64,000 nt of DNA from Natronorubrum texcoconense (GCF_900100335.1 NZ_FNFE01000001.1:310001-374000), one strand, 5' to 3'. Positions 9,765-18,682 are shown, counted from the first letter of the stretch. The notes: generated by a model from the letters alone, not told the origin. A program made the numbers and translations.

Positions 9765-10214
9765 ATGCCCTCTAGACGAATGGTACTCGGAATCGCGAGT
9801 ACCACCGCTATAACGGCTATTGCAGGATGTCTCGGGTCGATTCGAGAGCAGTTCGCGTCGGACCCAACGGCACCGCTCGGTCAGATATTTATTAGGAACG
9901 GAACGGAAGCGGACCGTGCCGGCGAACTGATCGTCGTTCGCGACGGTGAGATCGATCTCTGGCGATCGTTCAGCATTGACGGAAAGAATGGACAAACCGT
10001 TTATTCGGAGCAAATTCCAGCGGCCGAACTCAGCGAACCGGTCGAGACGTACCAGATCGGTGTGAACGTCGAAGACATCGGGACGAGGTGGTTTGATCTT
10101 GCAGAACAGGTGCCCGAGAGCACGATCGAACGCTGCCAGGAGGAAGAATTGATGCAATTTGCTATCGATATCAGTGCCAATGATCGGATCAGTTCTTCCG
10201 CTGTCTGTGAATAA
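9765..10214 (+). CDS. Small Tat-exported lipoprotein, unknown function
   Basis: The 149-residue protein starts with SRRMVLGIASTTAITAIAGCLGS, a twin-arginine signal ending in a lipobox (AGC), so it should be exported folded and lipid-anchored on the outer face of the membrane (motif given by landmarks only: Arg4-Arg5 and Cys near residue 23). The mature part is beta-rich, with RAGELIVVRDGEIDLWRSF and a C-terminal Cys. No known family is recognised. It opens the AT-rich island, preceded by the AT-rich sequence TATAATAGATGATTTTATC around 9722-9740 that could hold its promoter. Base composition is lower in GC than in mutS or dapA-like neighbours. Confidence 0.62.
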   Translation: MPSRRMVLGIASTTAITAIAGCLGSIREQFASDPTAPLGQIFIRNGTEADRAGELIVVRDGEIDLWRSFSIDGKNGQTVYSEQIPAAELSEPVETYQIGVNVEDIGTRWFDLAEQVPESTIERCQEEELMQFAIDISANDRISSSAVCE

Positions 10215-10459
10215 GTTCCTGTCGGAAAGCTGTGAACATCCACCTGACGGTGCCGGAGGAAATGAATGAGCCCGGGACGAAATCTATTGCGTCGATCCTA
10301 AGTATAGACCTCCGGTGTTTCAGAGATACTAGTATTAGAAGCGATGATATGTTGTCTTGAGAGAAGATATTGATGTAATATATGACCATAGTTGGAAAAG
10401 TCGTGTCTGCTTGGGAAATCGCTAGGTGCTGTAACCGGATAGAGAAGAAGAGATTGTGT
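10215..10459. other. AT-rich spacer without a gene
   Basis: These 245 bases separate the lipoprotein gene from the convergent Tat-protein gene. Base composition is far more AT-rich than the window average. No ORF with haloarchaeal codon use or motif is visible on either strand; no strong terminator hairpin is evident. Confidence 0.4.
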
Positions 10460-11593
10460 TCAGTCTTTCACAATTCCTGTGATAGTCGTTTTCTTCACCT
10501 GAACCGATGGGCGTAGAAGATCTACAGTACCGGTCTTTTTACTAGAGACGGACTCTGAGGCAGGAATCGTTTTCGATGGTTTCTCTGGTATGAATGAACT
10601 GTTTTTCTCAACACCAGTAACTTCAACGTCGTTCCCCTCTGAATCACGAATTATTTCACCGGAGGTTACTTCACTACGCTTTTTCATGTCATGTTCTACT
10701 TCATCCCTTTCATCGTCTTCCATTTCGATATTAGAAGTAGTGCCATTACTCCCAGGGACTATCATGTTCCCTTGGGCCTCCCATGAGTGTGCGATATAGA
10801 TGTCTTGAACACCAGCATCACCCCATGCTTCCTGATGATGAGACATGGAGAAGCTATCGTGGCCATCCTGCTCACTCCAAATTTGTTGATAAACAGCGTT
10901 CGTCGCACATGGACAGTACTCACCGCTTGAATAATCCCAAGTATAGTCAATTTCCCCATCTTCTTCGTCATTGCCAACATCATTAGTCGCAAGTGCGCCG
11001 ACGATACCGAAGGCAGTGCCTGTTACCCAATTAGCTTTACCAATAGCCCCCGACGCTACCGCTAACGCGATATCCAGTCCAGCGGACTCCGAAGTTGAAT
11101 CTCCGATGGGTGGGTTAGCTTTCACTTCACTCCCGGTCGAGGTAGGCATACTCGTCGTCACAGGAAGTTCGTTGATGAATATCGCCTTTTGTTTCAGAAT
11201 TCCTGTCGTGTCGTTGTAATCCCAGTCTGCAAACTCACAATCAAGTGGATCGGAATAACTTTCTGAGTGCCCGAACGACTCAAATCGGTGAATGTACCTG
11301 TCTTCATCTTCTAAGTGCTCAGTTCCCCAGAAGGCTAAGTTACCAGCGAGATTCACCCGGTGACTGTACCCCGCCGACTGACAGCGATATGCTTCGTCCT
11401 CGGCTGGGCGCTCCCATTCCATTCCGTCCTTTTCATCAGTATGCGGACTATCAGTACAACAATCTGGAGCTGAAGCCTTGACACTTCCACTTAACGTAAA
11501 TGGGGCCGTACTACCAACTAGTGCTGATTTTTTCATCACACTTCTTCGGCTAATCCGATCTCTTATTCCCTTATCTTCTGTATTGTCTGCCAC
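10460..11593 (-). CDS. Large Tat-exported protein of unknown function (halocin-like architecture)
   Basis: The 377-residue protein begins with GTG and has a twin-arginine signal (SRRSVMKKSALVGS, Arg16-Arg17) with probable cleavage after about residue 40. The mature part is acidic with Cys45, Cys46, Cys71, Cys119, Cys227 and Cys229 (a CPC motif). A single long hydrophobic stretch spans about 172-203 (from GLDIALAVASGAIGKA to GIVGALAT), followed by a TWDYSSG segment. A Tat preprotein of this size with one internal hydrophobic segment resembles, from memory, the secreted halocin H4 preprotein; this is an architectural comparison, not an alignment. Codon use is AT-shifted compared with the flanking genes, suggesting transfer. 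Promoter AT-rich DNA lies just upstream (11594-11625). Confidence 0.68.
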   Translation of the reverse strand: MADNTEDKGIRDRISRRSVMKKSALVGSTAPFTLSGSVKASAPDCCTDSPHTDEKDGMEWERPAEDEAYRCQSAGYSHRVNLAGNLAFWGTEHLEDEDRYIHRFESFGHSESYSDPLDCEFADWDYNDTTGILKQKAIFINELPVTTSMPTSTGSEVKANPPIGDSTSESAGLDIALAVASGAIGKANWVTGTAFGIVGALATNDVGNDEEDGEIDYTWDYSSGEYCPCATNAVYQQIWSEQDGHDSFSMSHHQEAWGDAGVQDIYIAHSWEAQGNMIVPGSNGTTSNIEMEDDERDEVEHDMKKRSEVTSGEIIRDSEGNDVEVTGVEKNSSFIPEKPSKTIPASESVSSKKTGTVDLLRPSVQVKKTTITGIVKD

Positions 11594-11665
11594 ACAATAT
11601 AATATTAAAAATAAATCTATTTATATTTTTCTTAACTTATTTGATGTACTATATTTTTATAGTCG
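11594..11665. promoter_or_regulatory. AT-rich divergent promoter region
   Basis: This spacer is almost entirely A/T. On the minus strand, A/T runs about 15-30 bp before the GTG at 11593 provide TATA-like sequence for the Tat-protein gene. On the plus strand, TATTTTTATAG (11652-11662) is centred about 40 bp before the ATG at 11697, predicting a leader of roughly a dozen bases that includes GAGG. Confidence 0.45.
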
Positions 11666-11696
11666 GGTTTTTTCGTTCTCGCGAGGACCTCTGTAT

Positions 11697-12593
11697 ATGG
11701 ACCTCACCGAGGCACTCTCTGGTATCACCTGTCCACTCATCACCCCCTTCGAGGACGACTCGAGCCGGATCGACGACGCCGCATTCACCGACTTGATCGA
11801 CCACCTTCTCGAGGCCGGCATCGACGGCGTCTTCCCCTGCGGAACGACGGGCGAGTTCGCCAGTCTCTCACGCGAGGAACACTCCCGCGTCGTCGAACTC
11901 GCGGTCGAACGCGTCGACGGCGAGGTGCCGGTGCTCGCGGGTGCAGCAGCAACGAGCGTTCACGACGCAGTCGCCCACGCAGAAACGGCAGCCGAACTCG
12001 GCGCCGACGCCGCGGTCATCACGCCGCCGTACTTCCACACGGCGAACGCGCCTGAAGGGAACCAGCAGTTCGTAGAGCAGGTCGCCGACCGCTCCCCCCT
12101 GCCGATTCTCCTCTACAACATTCCGGTCTGCACCGGCCAACGGATGGAGCCTGAGACGCTCGCGGCCGTCGCGACCCACGAGAACGTAATCGGGCTGAAG
12201 GACTCGAGCGGCGACCTCGAGTACTTCCTCTCGGTCCGCCGGAACACGCCCGACGAGTTCCTCATGCTGCAGGGGTACGACGCCCTGCTCGTGCCCGCGT
12301 TGCGGATGGGGGCCGACGGTGGCGTGAACGCGCTCTCGAACGTCGCTCCCGAGCAGTACACCGAGTTGCACGCAACGTTCGACGATTCGCGCGGCGAGGA
12401 ACTGCAGGACGCCATCGTCCCGCTGTTCGACGCGTGTGCGAGCTACGGCTTCGGACCGGCGACGAAGACCGCACTCGAGTACCACGACGTAATTCCCTCG
12501 GACGCGGTTCGGCCGCCGCTGGTCGAAGTACCCGACGAGGGCCGAGAGGCGATCGGCGAGGCCGTCGACGGACTGCTCGAGTCAGGAGACTAA
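11697..12593 (+). CDS. DapA/NAL-superfamily aldolase, KDG-aldolase-like
   Basis: The 298-residue protein is a class I (Schiff-base) aldolase of the dihydrodipicolinate synthase/N-acetylneuraminate lyase superfamily. Visible landmarks are CPLITPF, the phosphate/carboxylate-binding PCGTTGEFASLS, the catalytic Tyr in LLYNIPVCTG and the Schiff-base Lys in VIGLKDSSGD. The C-terminal RPPLVEVPDEGREAI resembles archaeal 2-keto-3-deoxygluconate aldolases. True haloarchaeal DapA has different surrounding sequence as far as I recall, so I favour a KDG/KDPG-aldolase or related sugar-acid aldolase role. A KDG kinase lies 5 kb downstream. Start at 11697 because the upstream in-frame extension runs through the AT-rich spacer. 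Confidence 0.82.
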   Translation: MDLTEALSGITCPLITPFEDDSSRIDDAAFTDLIDHLLEAGIDGVFPCGTTGEFASLSREEHSRVVELAVERVDGEVPVLAGAAATSVHDAVAHAETAAELGADAAVITPPYFHTANAPEGNQQFVEQVADRSPLPILLYNIPVCTGQRMEPETLAAVATHENVIGLKDSSGDLEYFLSVRRNTPDEFLMLQGYDALLVPALRMGADGGVNALSNVAPEQYTELHATFDDSRGEELQDAIVPLFDACASYGFGPATKTALEYHDVIPSDAVRPPLVEVPDEGREAIGEAVDGLLESGD

Positions 12594-12620
12594 TAGGTCT
12601 CCGGATCGAACGACGGGGTG

Positions 12621-13592
12621 ATGACCGCCCTCGAAGGTGATGCGGACGGCGGGATGACCCGCGATTCCGACCCCGCTCCCGATCCCGCCTCCGTCGACAC
12701 TCTCGAGTCCGAAACCGGCGTCGACTGGCCCGCCGCGCTCGCCCTCTACACCGCGGCCGTCGCGGCTGTGATCGTCGGCGTGTTCGGGGTCGCAGCCGGT
12801 GGCTCGAGCGACGTGATCCTCGGACTCGTTCCGACCGCGTTTACGGGCGGCGTCCTCTGCGGAGCGATCGTCGCTCGAGCGAACCCAAAACTCGCGCTTC
12901 GAGTCGGTGTCTGGCGCTGGCGCACCGTCGCCCTCTGTCTTCCGGCGGTGGCCGTCGCGGGCATCGTCGTCGTCCTCTCCGCGGTCGGTCGCGTCCCGGG
13001 GAACTGGTACCTCCCGTTCGCTGCCGCCGCGTTGCTCGGGATCGGACTGTCGGGGCGACTCCTCGCGCTGGTCGCCCGCGATGCGTACATCGGCGCGGCC
13101 ATCGACCGCAAGCGAGCGGCGACCGCAGGCTGGACGTGGCACCACTCGGGGACCCACGTCGGTATGCTCGGACTCGGACTGGGACTGCTGGCGGTCGCGG
13201 CGTTTGTCACCGTCAACCGAGGACAGCCTCCGATCCGAATGCTCTTCCTCGCGTTGCTTTCCATCGCGTTCGGCTGGGACCCGACCGTTTCGATCCCGAA
13301 ACCCGGCGGCGAGACGATCACGCTCTCCCCGCTCCCGGGCATGGAGTACGAGCGGGGCAAACTCCGCGCCTACGAGGCGGGTCTGGTCTTCGAACCGAAG
13401 CTGATCCCGTCCTACCGGCGGTTCGTCCGCTGGGACCGAATCACCGGCGTGGGGCTTACCGAGGAGAAACTGGTGCTCGAGCGCCGTTTTCGACCCGATA
13501 TCCGCTGTGACCGCTCGAATATCGACGACCTCGAGGGCGTTCTGCGGGCGCTCGAGGCGCGGGACCGCGCTCCTCGCCAACCCACAGTTTAA
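12621..13592 (+). CDS. Haloarchaeal integral membrane protein with C-terminal PH-like domain
   Basis: The protein is about 323 residues. An acidic N-terminus is followed by about six hydrophobic segments (for example ALALYTAAVAAVIVGVFGV and LALVARDAYIG region), then a soluble C-terminal part of about 100 residues (YERGKLRAYEAGLVF... and RRFVRWDRITGVGLTEEKLVLE) that looks like a small PH-like beta-barrel. No catalytic motif is seen. The start is uncertain: GTG at 12618, ATG at 12621 or ATG at 12654 all fit. It follows the aldolase gene by 27 bp, so it may share its transcript. Function unknown. Confidence 0.7.
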   Translation: MTALEGDADGGMTRDSDPAPDPASVDTLESETGVDWPAALALYTAAVAAVIVGVFGVAAGGSSDVILGLVPTAFTGGVLCGAIVARANPKLALRVGVWRWRTVALCLPAVAVAGIVVVLSAVGRVPGNWYLPFAAAALLGIGLSGRLLALVARDAYIGAAIDRKRAATAGWTWHHSGTHVGMLGLGLGLLAVAAFVTVNRGQPPIRMLFLALLSIAFGWDPTVSIPKPGGETITLSPLPGMEYERGKLRAYEAGLVFEPKLIPSYRRFVRWDRITGVGLTEEKLVLERRFRPDIRCDRSNIDDLEGVLRALEARDRAPRQPTV

Positions 13593-13708
13593 CCACGCTC
13601 GAGCGAGAGCGAACGCCATGAACCGAACGCGCGGCGTCGAACACGGTCGGTCACGACCCGGTGATTCCGGCCGCCCCACGACGCCGCCGTTCACTCGCCC
13701 CACGAGCC

Positions 13709-15949
13709 ATGACTGAAACTCCACCACAGGACACCGAGATCCGCCAGTTAGACGAGAATACCGTCGCCCGCATCGCCGCCGGCGAGGTCGTCGAACGCCC
13801 CGCCAGCGCGGTGAAGGAACTCCTCGAGAACAGCTTAGACGCCGACGCAGACACCGTCGATGTCACCGTCGAGGAGGGCGGCACCGAACTGATCCGGGTC
13901 GCCGACGACGGTCACGGAATGCGCGAGGCTGACGTCCGCGCGGCCGTCCGCGAGCACACGACGAGTAAGATCGACGGTCTCGAGGACCTCGAGTCGGGCG
14001 TCGCCACCCTCGGCTTCCGGGGCGAGGCGCTGCACACGATCGGCTCCGTCTCGCGAGTGACGATCCAGTCGCGGCCTCAGGACGGGGACGGCAACGGCGG
14101 CGCCGGAACGAAACTCGTCTACGAGGGCGGCGAGGTGACGTCCGTCGAACCGACCGGTTGCCCGGCGGGAACCATCGTCGAGGTCGACGACCTCTTCTAC
14201 AACACCCCTGCACGCCGGAAGTTCCTCAAGACGACGGCGACGGAGTTCGCCCACGTCAACCGTATCGTGACGCGATACGCCCTCGCCAACCCGGACGTCG
14301 CCGTTTCGCTGACTCACGACGGCCGCGAGGTGTTCGCGACGACGGGCCAGGGCGACCTGCAGGCCGCCGTGATGGCCGTCTACGGCCGCGAGGTCGCGAG
14401 CGCGATGATCTCCCTCGACGCCGACGACCTCCCGCCCGGCCCCCTCGAGTCCGTCTCGGGCCTCGTCTCCCACCCCGAAACCAACCGCTCGAGTCGGGAG
14501 TATCTCGCCACCTACGTCAACGGCCGGGCGGTCACCGCCGACGCCATCCGCGAGGGGATCATGGGCGCCTACGGCACCCAGCTCGGCGGCGACCGCTACC
14601 CGTTCGTCACGCTGTTCCTCGAGGTGCCCGGCGACGCCGTCGACGTGAACGTCCATCCCCGAAAGCGGGAGGTCCGATTCGACGACGACGATGCGGTCCG
14701 CCGGCAGGTCGACGCCGCCGTGGAGTCGACGCTGCTCGAGCACGGACTGCTCCGGTCACACGCCCCGCGAGGTCGATCCGCCCCCGCGGAGGCTCGAGTC
14801 GATCCCGGCTCGGCGGAGACGACCCAGCGGACGGCGAGCGAGACCGGAGACACTTCGGGGACCGGTGGCGAGTCCGGGTCGTCCGCGGACGACGTGGCCG
14901 GTGAGGGCGTATCGGCCACTGCTCCAGCAGCCGACGGTGCGGCCGGCGGCGGCGCGACGGACGCCGCGTCTGCCGAACCGACGGGCGCTGGCCCTGGATC
15001 CTCCGCGTCGTCCCCCGCAGGGGATTCTGCAGGCGCAGGTTCGACGTCTCCGTCGAGTGCATCGGCTGCCGCTGGCGACTCGAGCGCCGAACCGGCGCCC
15101 CGTTCGTCGACGTCCGACGTGAGCAGCGCACCGTCGGAACCCGACCCGGTGGAGAGCGGGACGGGTGCGACGGAGAGCGGATCCGAGGCGGCGGTCGATT
15201 CGACCGATGCCGAGTCCACCGAGACGTCTACGACAACCCGTACCTCGAGTCCGGAGTCCGATCCGGAACGAAAGTTCGCCGCCGCGACCGAACAGCGCAC
15301 GCTCACGGGCGAGCCCGCGACCGGCGACGAGACTGAGTTCGACTCGCTGCCCGCACTGCGCGTCCTCGGCCAGCTCGACGACACCTACCTCGTCTGCGAG
15401 ACGGGAGACGGGCTCGCCCTGATCGACCAGCACGCCGCCGACGAGCGGGTGAACTACGAACGCCTGCAGCGGGCGTTCGCGGACGATCCAGCCGCGCAGG
15501 CGCTCGCGTCGCCCGTCGAACTCGAGCTGACTGCCGTCGAGGCCGAGGCCTTCGAGAGCTACCGCGAGGCCCTCTCGCGGCTGGGGTTCTACGCCGATCG
15601 AACCGACGACCGGACGGTGGCGGTGACGACCGTCCCGGCGGTGTTGGAGGAGACGCTCGAGCCCGAGCGCATCCGGGACGTGCTGGCGTCGTTCCTCGAG
15701 GGCGACCGCGAGTCGGGCGCGGAGACGGTCGACGCGCTGGCCGACGAGTTCCTCGGCGATCTGGCCTGCTATCCGTCGATCACGGGGAACACCTCGCTGA
15801 CGGAGGGCTCGGTGGTCGACCTGCTTGCGGCGCTTGACGATTGCGAGAACCCCTACGCCTGCCCGCACGGGCGGCCGGTGATCGTGCAGTTCGACGCACG
15901 GGAGATCGAGGATCGGTTCGAGCGCGATTATCCGGGCCATCAGGGCTGA
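13709..15949 (+). CDS. mutL: DNA mismatch repair endonuclease MutL
   Basis: The 746-residue protein has an N-terminal GHKL ATPase (ARIAAGEVVERPASAVKELL, then the ENSLDADAD, DDGHGM and GFRGEAL motifs), a transducer domain ending near residue 340 (VNVHPRKREVRF), a very long Ser/Ala/Gly/Glu-rich linker (about 350-540), and a C-terminal dimerisation/endonuclease domain. The endonuclease motif DQHAADERVNYE places Asp573, Glu579 and Glu584 as expected for nicking MutL proteins, with CYPSI and CPHGRP zinc-site motifs near the end. It acts with MutS to nick the discontinuous strand. The ATG at 13709 is chosen because the upstream extension is Arg/Pro-rich and unconserved. Confidence 0.96.
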   Translation: MTETPPQDTEIRQLDENTVARIAAGEVVERPASAVKELLENSLDADADTVDVTVEEGGTELIRVADDGHGMREADVRAAVREHTTSKIDGLEDLESGVATLGFRGEALHTIGSVSRVTIQSRPQDGDGNGGAGTKLVYEGGEVTSVEPTGCPAGTIVEVDDLFYNTPARRKFLKTTATEFAHVNRIVTRYALANPDVAVSLTHDGREVFATTGQGDLQAAVMAVYGREVASAMISLDADDLPPGPLESVSGLVSHPETNRSSREYLATYVNGRAVTADAIREGIMGAYGTQLGGDRYPFVTLFLEVPGDAVDVNVHPRKREVRFDDDDAVRRQVDAAVESTLLEHGLLRSHAPRGRSAPAEARVDPGSAETTQRTASETGDTSGTGGESGSSADDVAGEGVSATAPAADGAAGGGATDAASAEPTGAGPGSSASSPAGDSAGAGSTSPSSASAAAGDSSAEPAPRSSTSDVSSAPSEPDPVESGTGATESGSEAAVDSTDAESTETSTTTRTSSPESDPERKFAAATEQRTLTGEPATGDETEFDSLPALRVLGQLDDTYLVCETGDGLALIDQHAADERVNYERLQRAFADDPAAQALASPVELELTAVEAEAFESYREALSRLGFYADRTDDRTVAVTTVPAVLEETLEPERIRDVLASFLEGDRESGAETVDALADEFLGDLACYPSITGNTSLTEGSVVDLLAALDDCENPYACPHGRPVIVQFDAREIEDRFERDYPGHQG

Positions 15950-16060
15950 ACCGATCTTGCGAGGTCGAGAGAACGCGATACTGCCGCTCTCGAGCGGTCG
16001 AGCCACGCATCTGGCCTATCCAAGCCGTGTGCTTACGCCCGTCTCGAGCGGAGCAACGAT

Positions 16061-16285
16061 GTGAACGTCAACGTTCCCGTCGATCGGTTACTGATCATGC
16101 TCGTGGTCGCGACCGGTTTCGCGGTCGTCGGCGGCGGCTGGGCCGCCGCGCTGGTCCACGCCGAAGCCACGGGCATAGAAGAGATCGGATTGCGAGTGGG
16201 GATCGGTGCCCTCTTCTTCCTGATCCTGCTCAGTTTCTGGTACCTGTTTTCCAGGATGGACGACGAGACCGTCCGAAACGACTGA
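16061..16285 (+). CDS. Small two-TM membrane protein
   Basis: The 74-residue protein starts at GTG 16061 and contains two hydrophobic helices, about residues 9-30 (LLIMLVVATGFAVVGGGWAA) and 44-66 (LRVGIGALFFLILLSFWYLF), separated by a short acidic loop. The C-terminus is charged. It is typical of short conserved haloarchaeal membrane proteins of unknown role. It lies 111 bp after mutL on the same strand; a functional tie to mismatch repair is not implied. Confidence 0.65.
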   Translation: MNVNVPVDRLLIMLVVATGFAVVGGGWAAALVHAEATGIEEIGLRVGIGALFFLILLSFWYLFSRMDDETVRND

Positions 16286-16477
16286 CGTGGCCGCTGTTCT
16301 GTCGACTGTTTCTCTCGCGTTCCGACGGCTCCACTCGAGCGAGCGGCTCTGCGCAGGGTGAACTCGTCGGGACGCCGTCGTTCAGTCCAAAACTGTGCTC
16401 GCCGAAAATTTCGACTCGACGGGAGGCGGTGGGCCGCCATCGTCACCGGTAGGAGACTCGAGACCGAACCCCGGCCT

Positions 16478-17599
16478 ATGCCCACTGTACGCGAACTCGA
16501 CGGATCGGACGCGGGCGGACAGTTCGTCCGAACCGCGCTCACGCTCTCGGTGCTGAAGAACGAGCCCGTTCGCATCGATAACGTTCGCGGCGACCGACCG
16601 ACGCCCGGACTCCGCCACCAGCACCTGGCCGTCCTCGATACGCTGGCTGCGATCTGCGACGCCGACGTCTCAGGGGCGGAGCTCGGCGCGGAGACGGTCG
16701 CGTTCGACCCCGGGCTCGAGTCGACCGACGGAGCCACCGACTGGCACGGTCGGGGACCGGGGCGGCTCCCAGGTGGCGAGTACGACGTCGATATCGGCAC
16801 CGCTGGGAGCGCAACGTTGCTGTTCGACAGTTTGCTGCCGCTCGCGACGGTGCTCGACTCCCAGCTCACGGTGACGGTCACGGGCGGCACCGACGTGTCG
16901 TTCTCGCCGCCGCTAGATTACTCCCGGTACGTCAAGCTCCCGCTCCTGCGGCAACTCGGACTCACCGCGGCCTACGAGGTCGACCGTCGCGGATTTTATC
17001 CCGACGGCGGCGGGCGGGTGACGCTACAGCTCGCCCCCTCGAGCCTCGAGCCGATCGATCTCACCGAACGCGGGGCGCTCGAGGGCGTTCGGCTCTACTC
17101 GACCGAGTCGGCGTCGCTCGCGGATCGCGACGTGGCGTTTCGGCAGGCCGAAGGCGCCCTCGAGCGGCTGTCGCTCGACGAGTTCGGACTCGAAGTCCTC
17201 GAACGCCGGGAGACGACGGTCTCGAGTCCGTCTCCCGGCACGGCGATCGTGCTCCGACTCGATCACGGGAGCGGCGTCGCCGGCTTTTCCGCCCTCGGCA
17301 AACGAGGCAAGCCGGCCGAGCGAGTCGGGGAGGACGCTGCAGATCGCCTGAACCGGTTCCTCGCGGAGTCAGGTCCTCTGAGGGCTCCCGTCGACCGCCA
17401 CCTGGCCGACCAGTTGCTCGTCTCCCTTGCACTCGAGGGCGGCCGCGTTCGGGTACCCGCGGTGACCGACCACGTCGCCTCGAGCTGTGAATTACTCACC
17501 GCGTTCGGCGCGACGGTCGACATCGCGCGCACCGACGACGAACGTGCAGGTTCTGCCGAACCGGCGCTCGTTTCGGTCGAATCGACGGTCGATTTATAA
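16478..17599 (+). CDS. rtcA: RNA 3'-terminal phosphate cyclase
   Basis: The 373-residue enzyme converts RNA 3'-phosphate ends to 2',3'-cyclic phosphates through an adenylylated histidine. Family landmarks are DGSDAGGQFVRTALTLS at the N-terminus, RPTPGLRHQHLA, the GSATLLF segment, FYPDGGGRV, and DRHLADQLLV with the nucleophile His308. All key residues are present and length is normal. The ATG at 16478 fits the conserved N-terminus. No rtcB is in the window. The gene is monocistronic as far as can be seen, with the KDG-kinase promoter beginning about 55 bp after its stop. Confidence 0.92.
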   Translation: MPTVRELDGSDAGGQFVRTALTLSVLKNEPVRIDNVRGDRPTPGLRHQHLAVLDTLAAICDADVSGAELGAETVAFDPGLESTDGATDWHGRGPGRLPGGEYDVDIGTAGSATLLFDSLLPLATVLDSQLTVTVTGGTDVSFSPPLDYSRYVKLPLLRQLGLTAAYEVDRRGFYPDGGGRVTLQLAPSSLEPIDLTERGALEGVRLYSTESASLADRDVAFRQAEGALERLSLDEFGLEVLERRETTVSSPSPGTAIVLRLDHGSGVAGFSALGKRGKPAERVGEDAADRLNRFLAESGPLRAPVDRHLADQLLVSLALEGGRVRVPAVTDHVASSCELLTAFGATVDIARTDDERAGSAEPALVSVESTVDL

Positions 17600-17652
17600 T
17601 GTTCGGCGACGACTCTCGCCGTCGGCGTAACAGGCGTCCAACAGAACGCCAC

Positions 17653-17662
17653 AACTTATGAC
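17653..17662 (+). promoter_or_regulatory. TATA box upstream of the kdgK mini-ORF
   Basis: AACTTATGAC is centred about 27 bp before the ATG at 17685. The predicted transcript start therefore coincides with that ATG, not with the kdgK start at 17729. Confidence 0.45.
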
Positions 17663-17684
17663 AGCGCCGTTCGTTGGTCCGCGC

Positions 17685-17732
17685 ATGGTCGACGAACACA
17701 GACGTGGTCCGGTCTGGGGGGCCGAGCCGTGA
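17685..17732 (+). CDS. Possible 15-residue leader peptide coupled to kdgK
   Basis: An ATG at 17685, placed as a leaderless start by the TATA box at 17653-17662, opens a 15-codon reading frame (MVDEHRRGPVWGAEP) whose TGA overlaps the GTG of kdgK in a GTGA arrangement. Coupled translation from a leaderless mini-ORF could explain how the GTG start is reached. It may equally be a chance frame in a 44-base leader. Confidence 0.3.
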   Translation: MVDEHRRGPVWGAEP

Positions 17733-18682
17733 GCGATATCGTTACGTTCGGTGAGACGATGCTTCGACTGTCGCCGCCCGACGGCGAGCGACTCGAGAGC
17801 GCGACCGAGTTCGAAGTCCACGCGGGCGGCGCGGAGAGCAACGTCGCCATCGCGGCGGACCGACTGGGCGCGACGGCGACCTGGCTGTCGAAGGTCCCGG
17901 AGACGCCGCTGGGACGGCGCGTCGTGGGGGAGATCCGGCGACACGGGATCGAGACGGACGTCGTCTGGAGCCACCGCGGCCGACAGGGAACGTACTACCT
18001 CGAGCAGGCCGGTGAGCCCCGCGGGACGAACGTGATCTACGACCGCGAGAACACCGCCATCTCGACGGCGGAGGCTCGAGAGTTCGATATCGAGCGGATT
18101 CAGGACGCCCGCGTCTTCTTTACGACGGGGATCACGCCCGCGCTCTCCTCGACGCTGCGCGAGACGACGGCGAACATGCTCAAGGCGGCCCGACAGGGGG
18201 GGACGACGACCGCCTTCGACTTCAACTACCGGAACAAGCTCTGGTCGCCCGACGAGGCTCGCGAGACGCTGACGCGATTGTTCCCGGGCATCGACGTTCT
18301 CGTGATCGCCGCTCGCGACGCCCGGACCGTCCTCGGCTTCGAGGGCGATCCGCGCCAACTCGCGCACAAACTCGGCTCGCAGTACGACTTCACGACCGTC
18401 ATCGTCACCCGCGGCTCGGAAGGGGCGATCGGCTGGCACGACAGCGTCGTCCACGATCAGGAGGCCTACGAGACCGATACCGTCTCCCCCATCGGCACCG
18501 GCGACGCCTTCACCGGTGCGTTCATCGCTCGCCGCCTCCACGGCGAGGACGTTCCCACGGCCCTCGAGTACGCCGCGGCGACGGCGGCGATCAAGCGCAC
18601 GATCCCCGGCGACGTGGCGCTGCTCTCCAAGGACGAGGTCGACGCCGTCGTCAAGGACGGCGGAACGGCGCTGTCGCGATAG
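17729..18682 (+). CDS. kdgK: 2-keto-3-deoxygluconate kinase (PfkB family)
   Basis: The 317-residue PfkB/ribokinase-family enzyme phosphorylates 2-keto-3-deoxygluconate in the semi-phosphorylative Entner-Doudoroff pathway used by haloarchaea. It shows FGETMLRLSPP at the N-terminus, the substrate-binding HAGGAESNVAIAADRLG, DFNYRNKLW in the middle and the catalytic anion-hole motif PIGTGDAFTGAFIARRL with its Asp. The start is GTG at 17729, overlapped by the mini-ORF stop. The aldolase-family gene at 11697 may act in the same route. Activity toward KDGal as well as KDG is possible and cannot be settled here. Confidence 0.88.
   Translation: MSDIVTFGETMLRLSPPDGERLESATEFEVHAGGAESNVAIAADRLGATATWLSKVPETPLGRRVVGEIRRHGIETDVVWSHRGRQGTYYLEQAGEPRGTNVIYDRENTAISTAEAREFDIERIQDARVFFTTGITPALSSTLRETTANMLKAARQGGTTTAFDFNYRNKLWSPDEARETLTRLFPGIDVLVIAARDARTVLGFEGDPRQLAHKLGSQYDFTTVIVTRGSEGAIGWHDSVVHDQEAYETDTVSPIGTGDAFTGAFIARRLHGEDVPTALEYAAATAAIKRTIPGDVALLSKDEVDAVVKDGGTALSR

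Noticed and set aside
10189-10389. Minus-strand frame after the lipoprotein gene
   Set aside because: Overlaps the lipoprotein end, no recognisable pattern, no promoter.
13661-13708. Upstream start for mutL
   Set aside because: Adds an Arg/Pro-rich stretch absent from MutL proteins; MTETPPQDTEIRQL at 13709 is the natural start.
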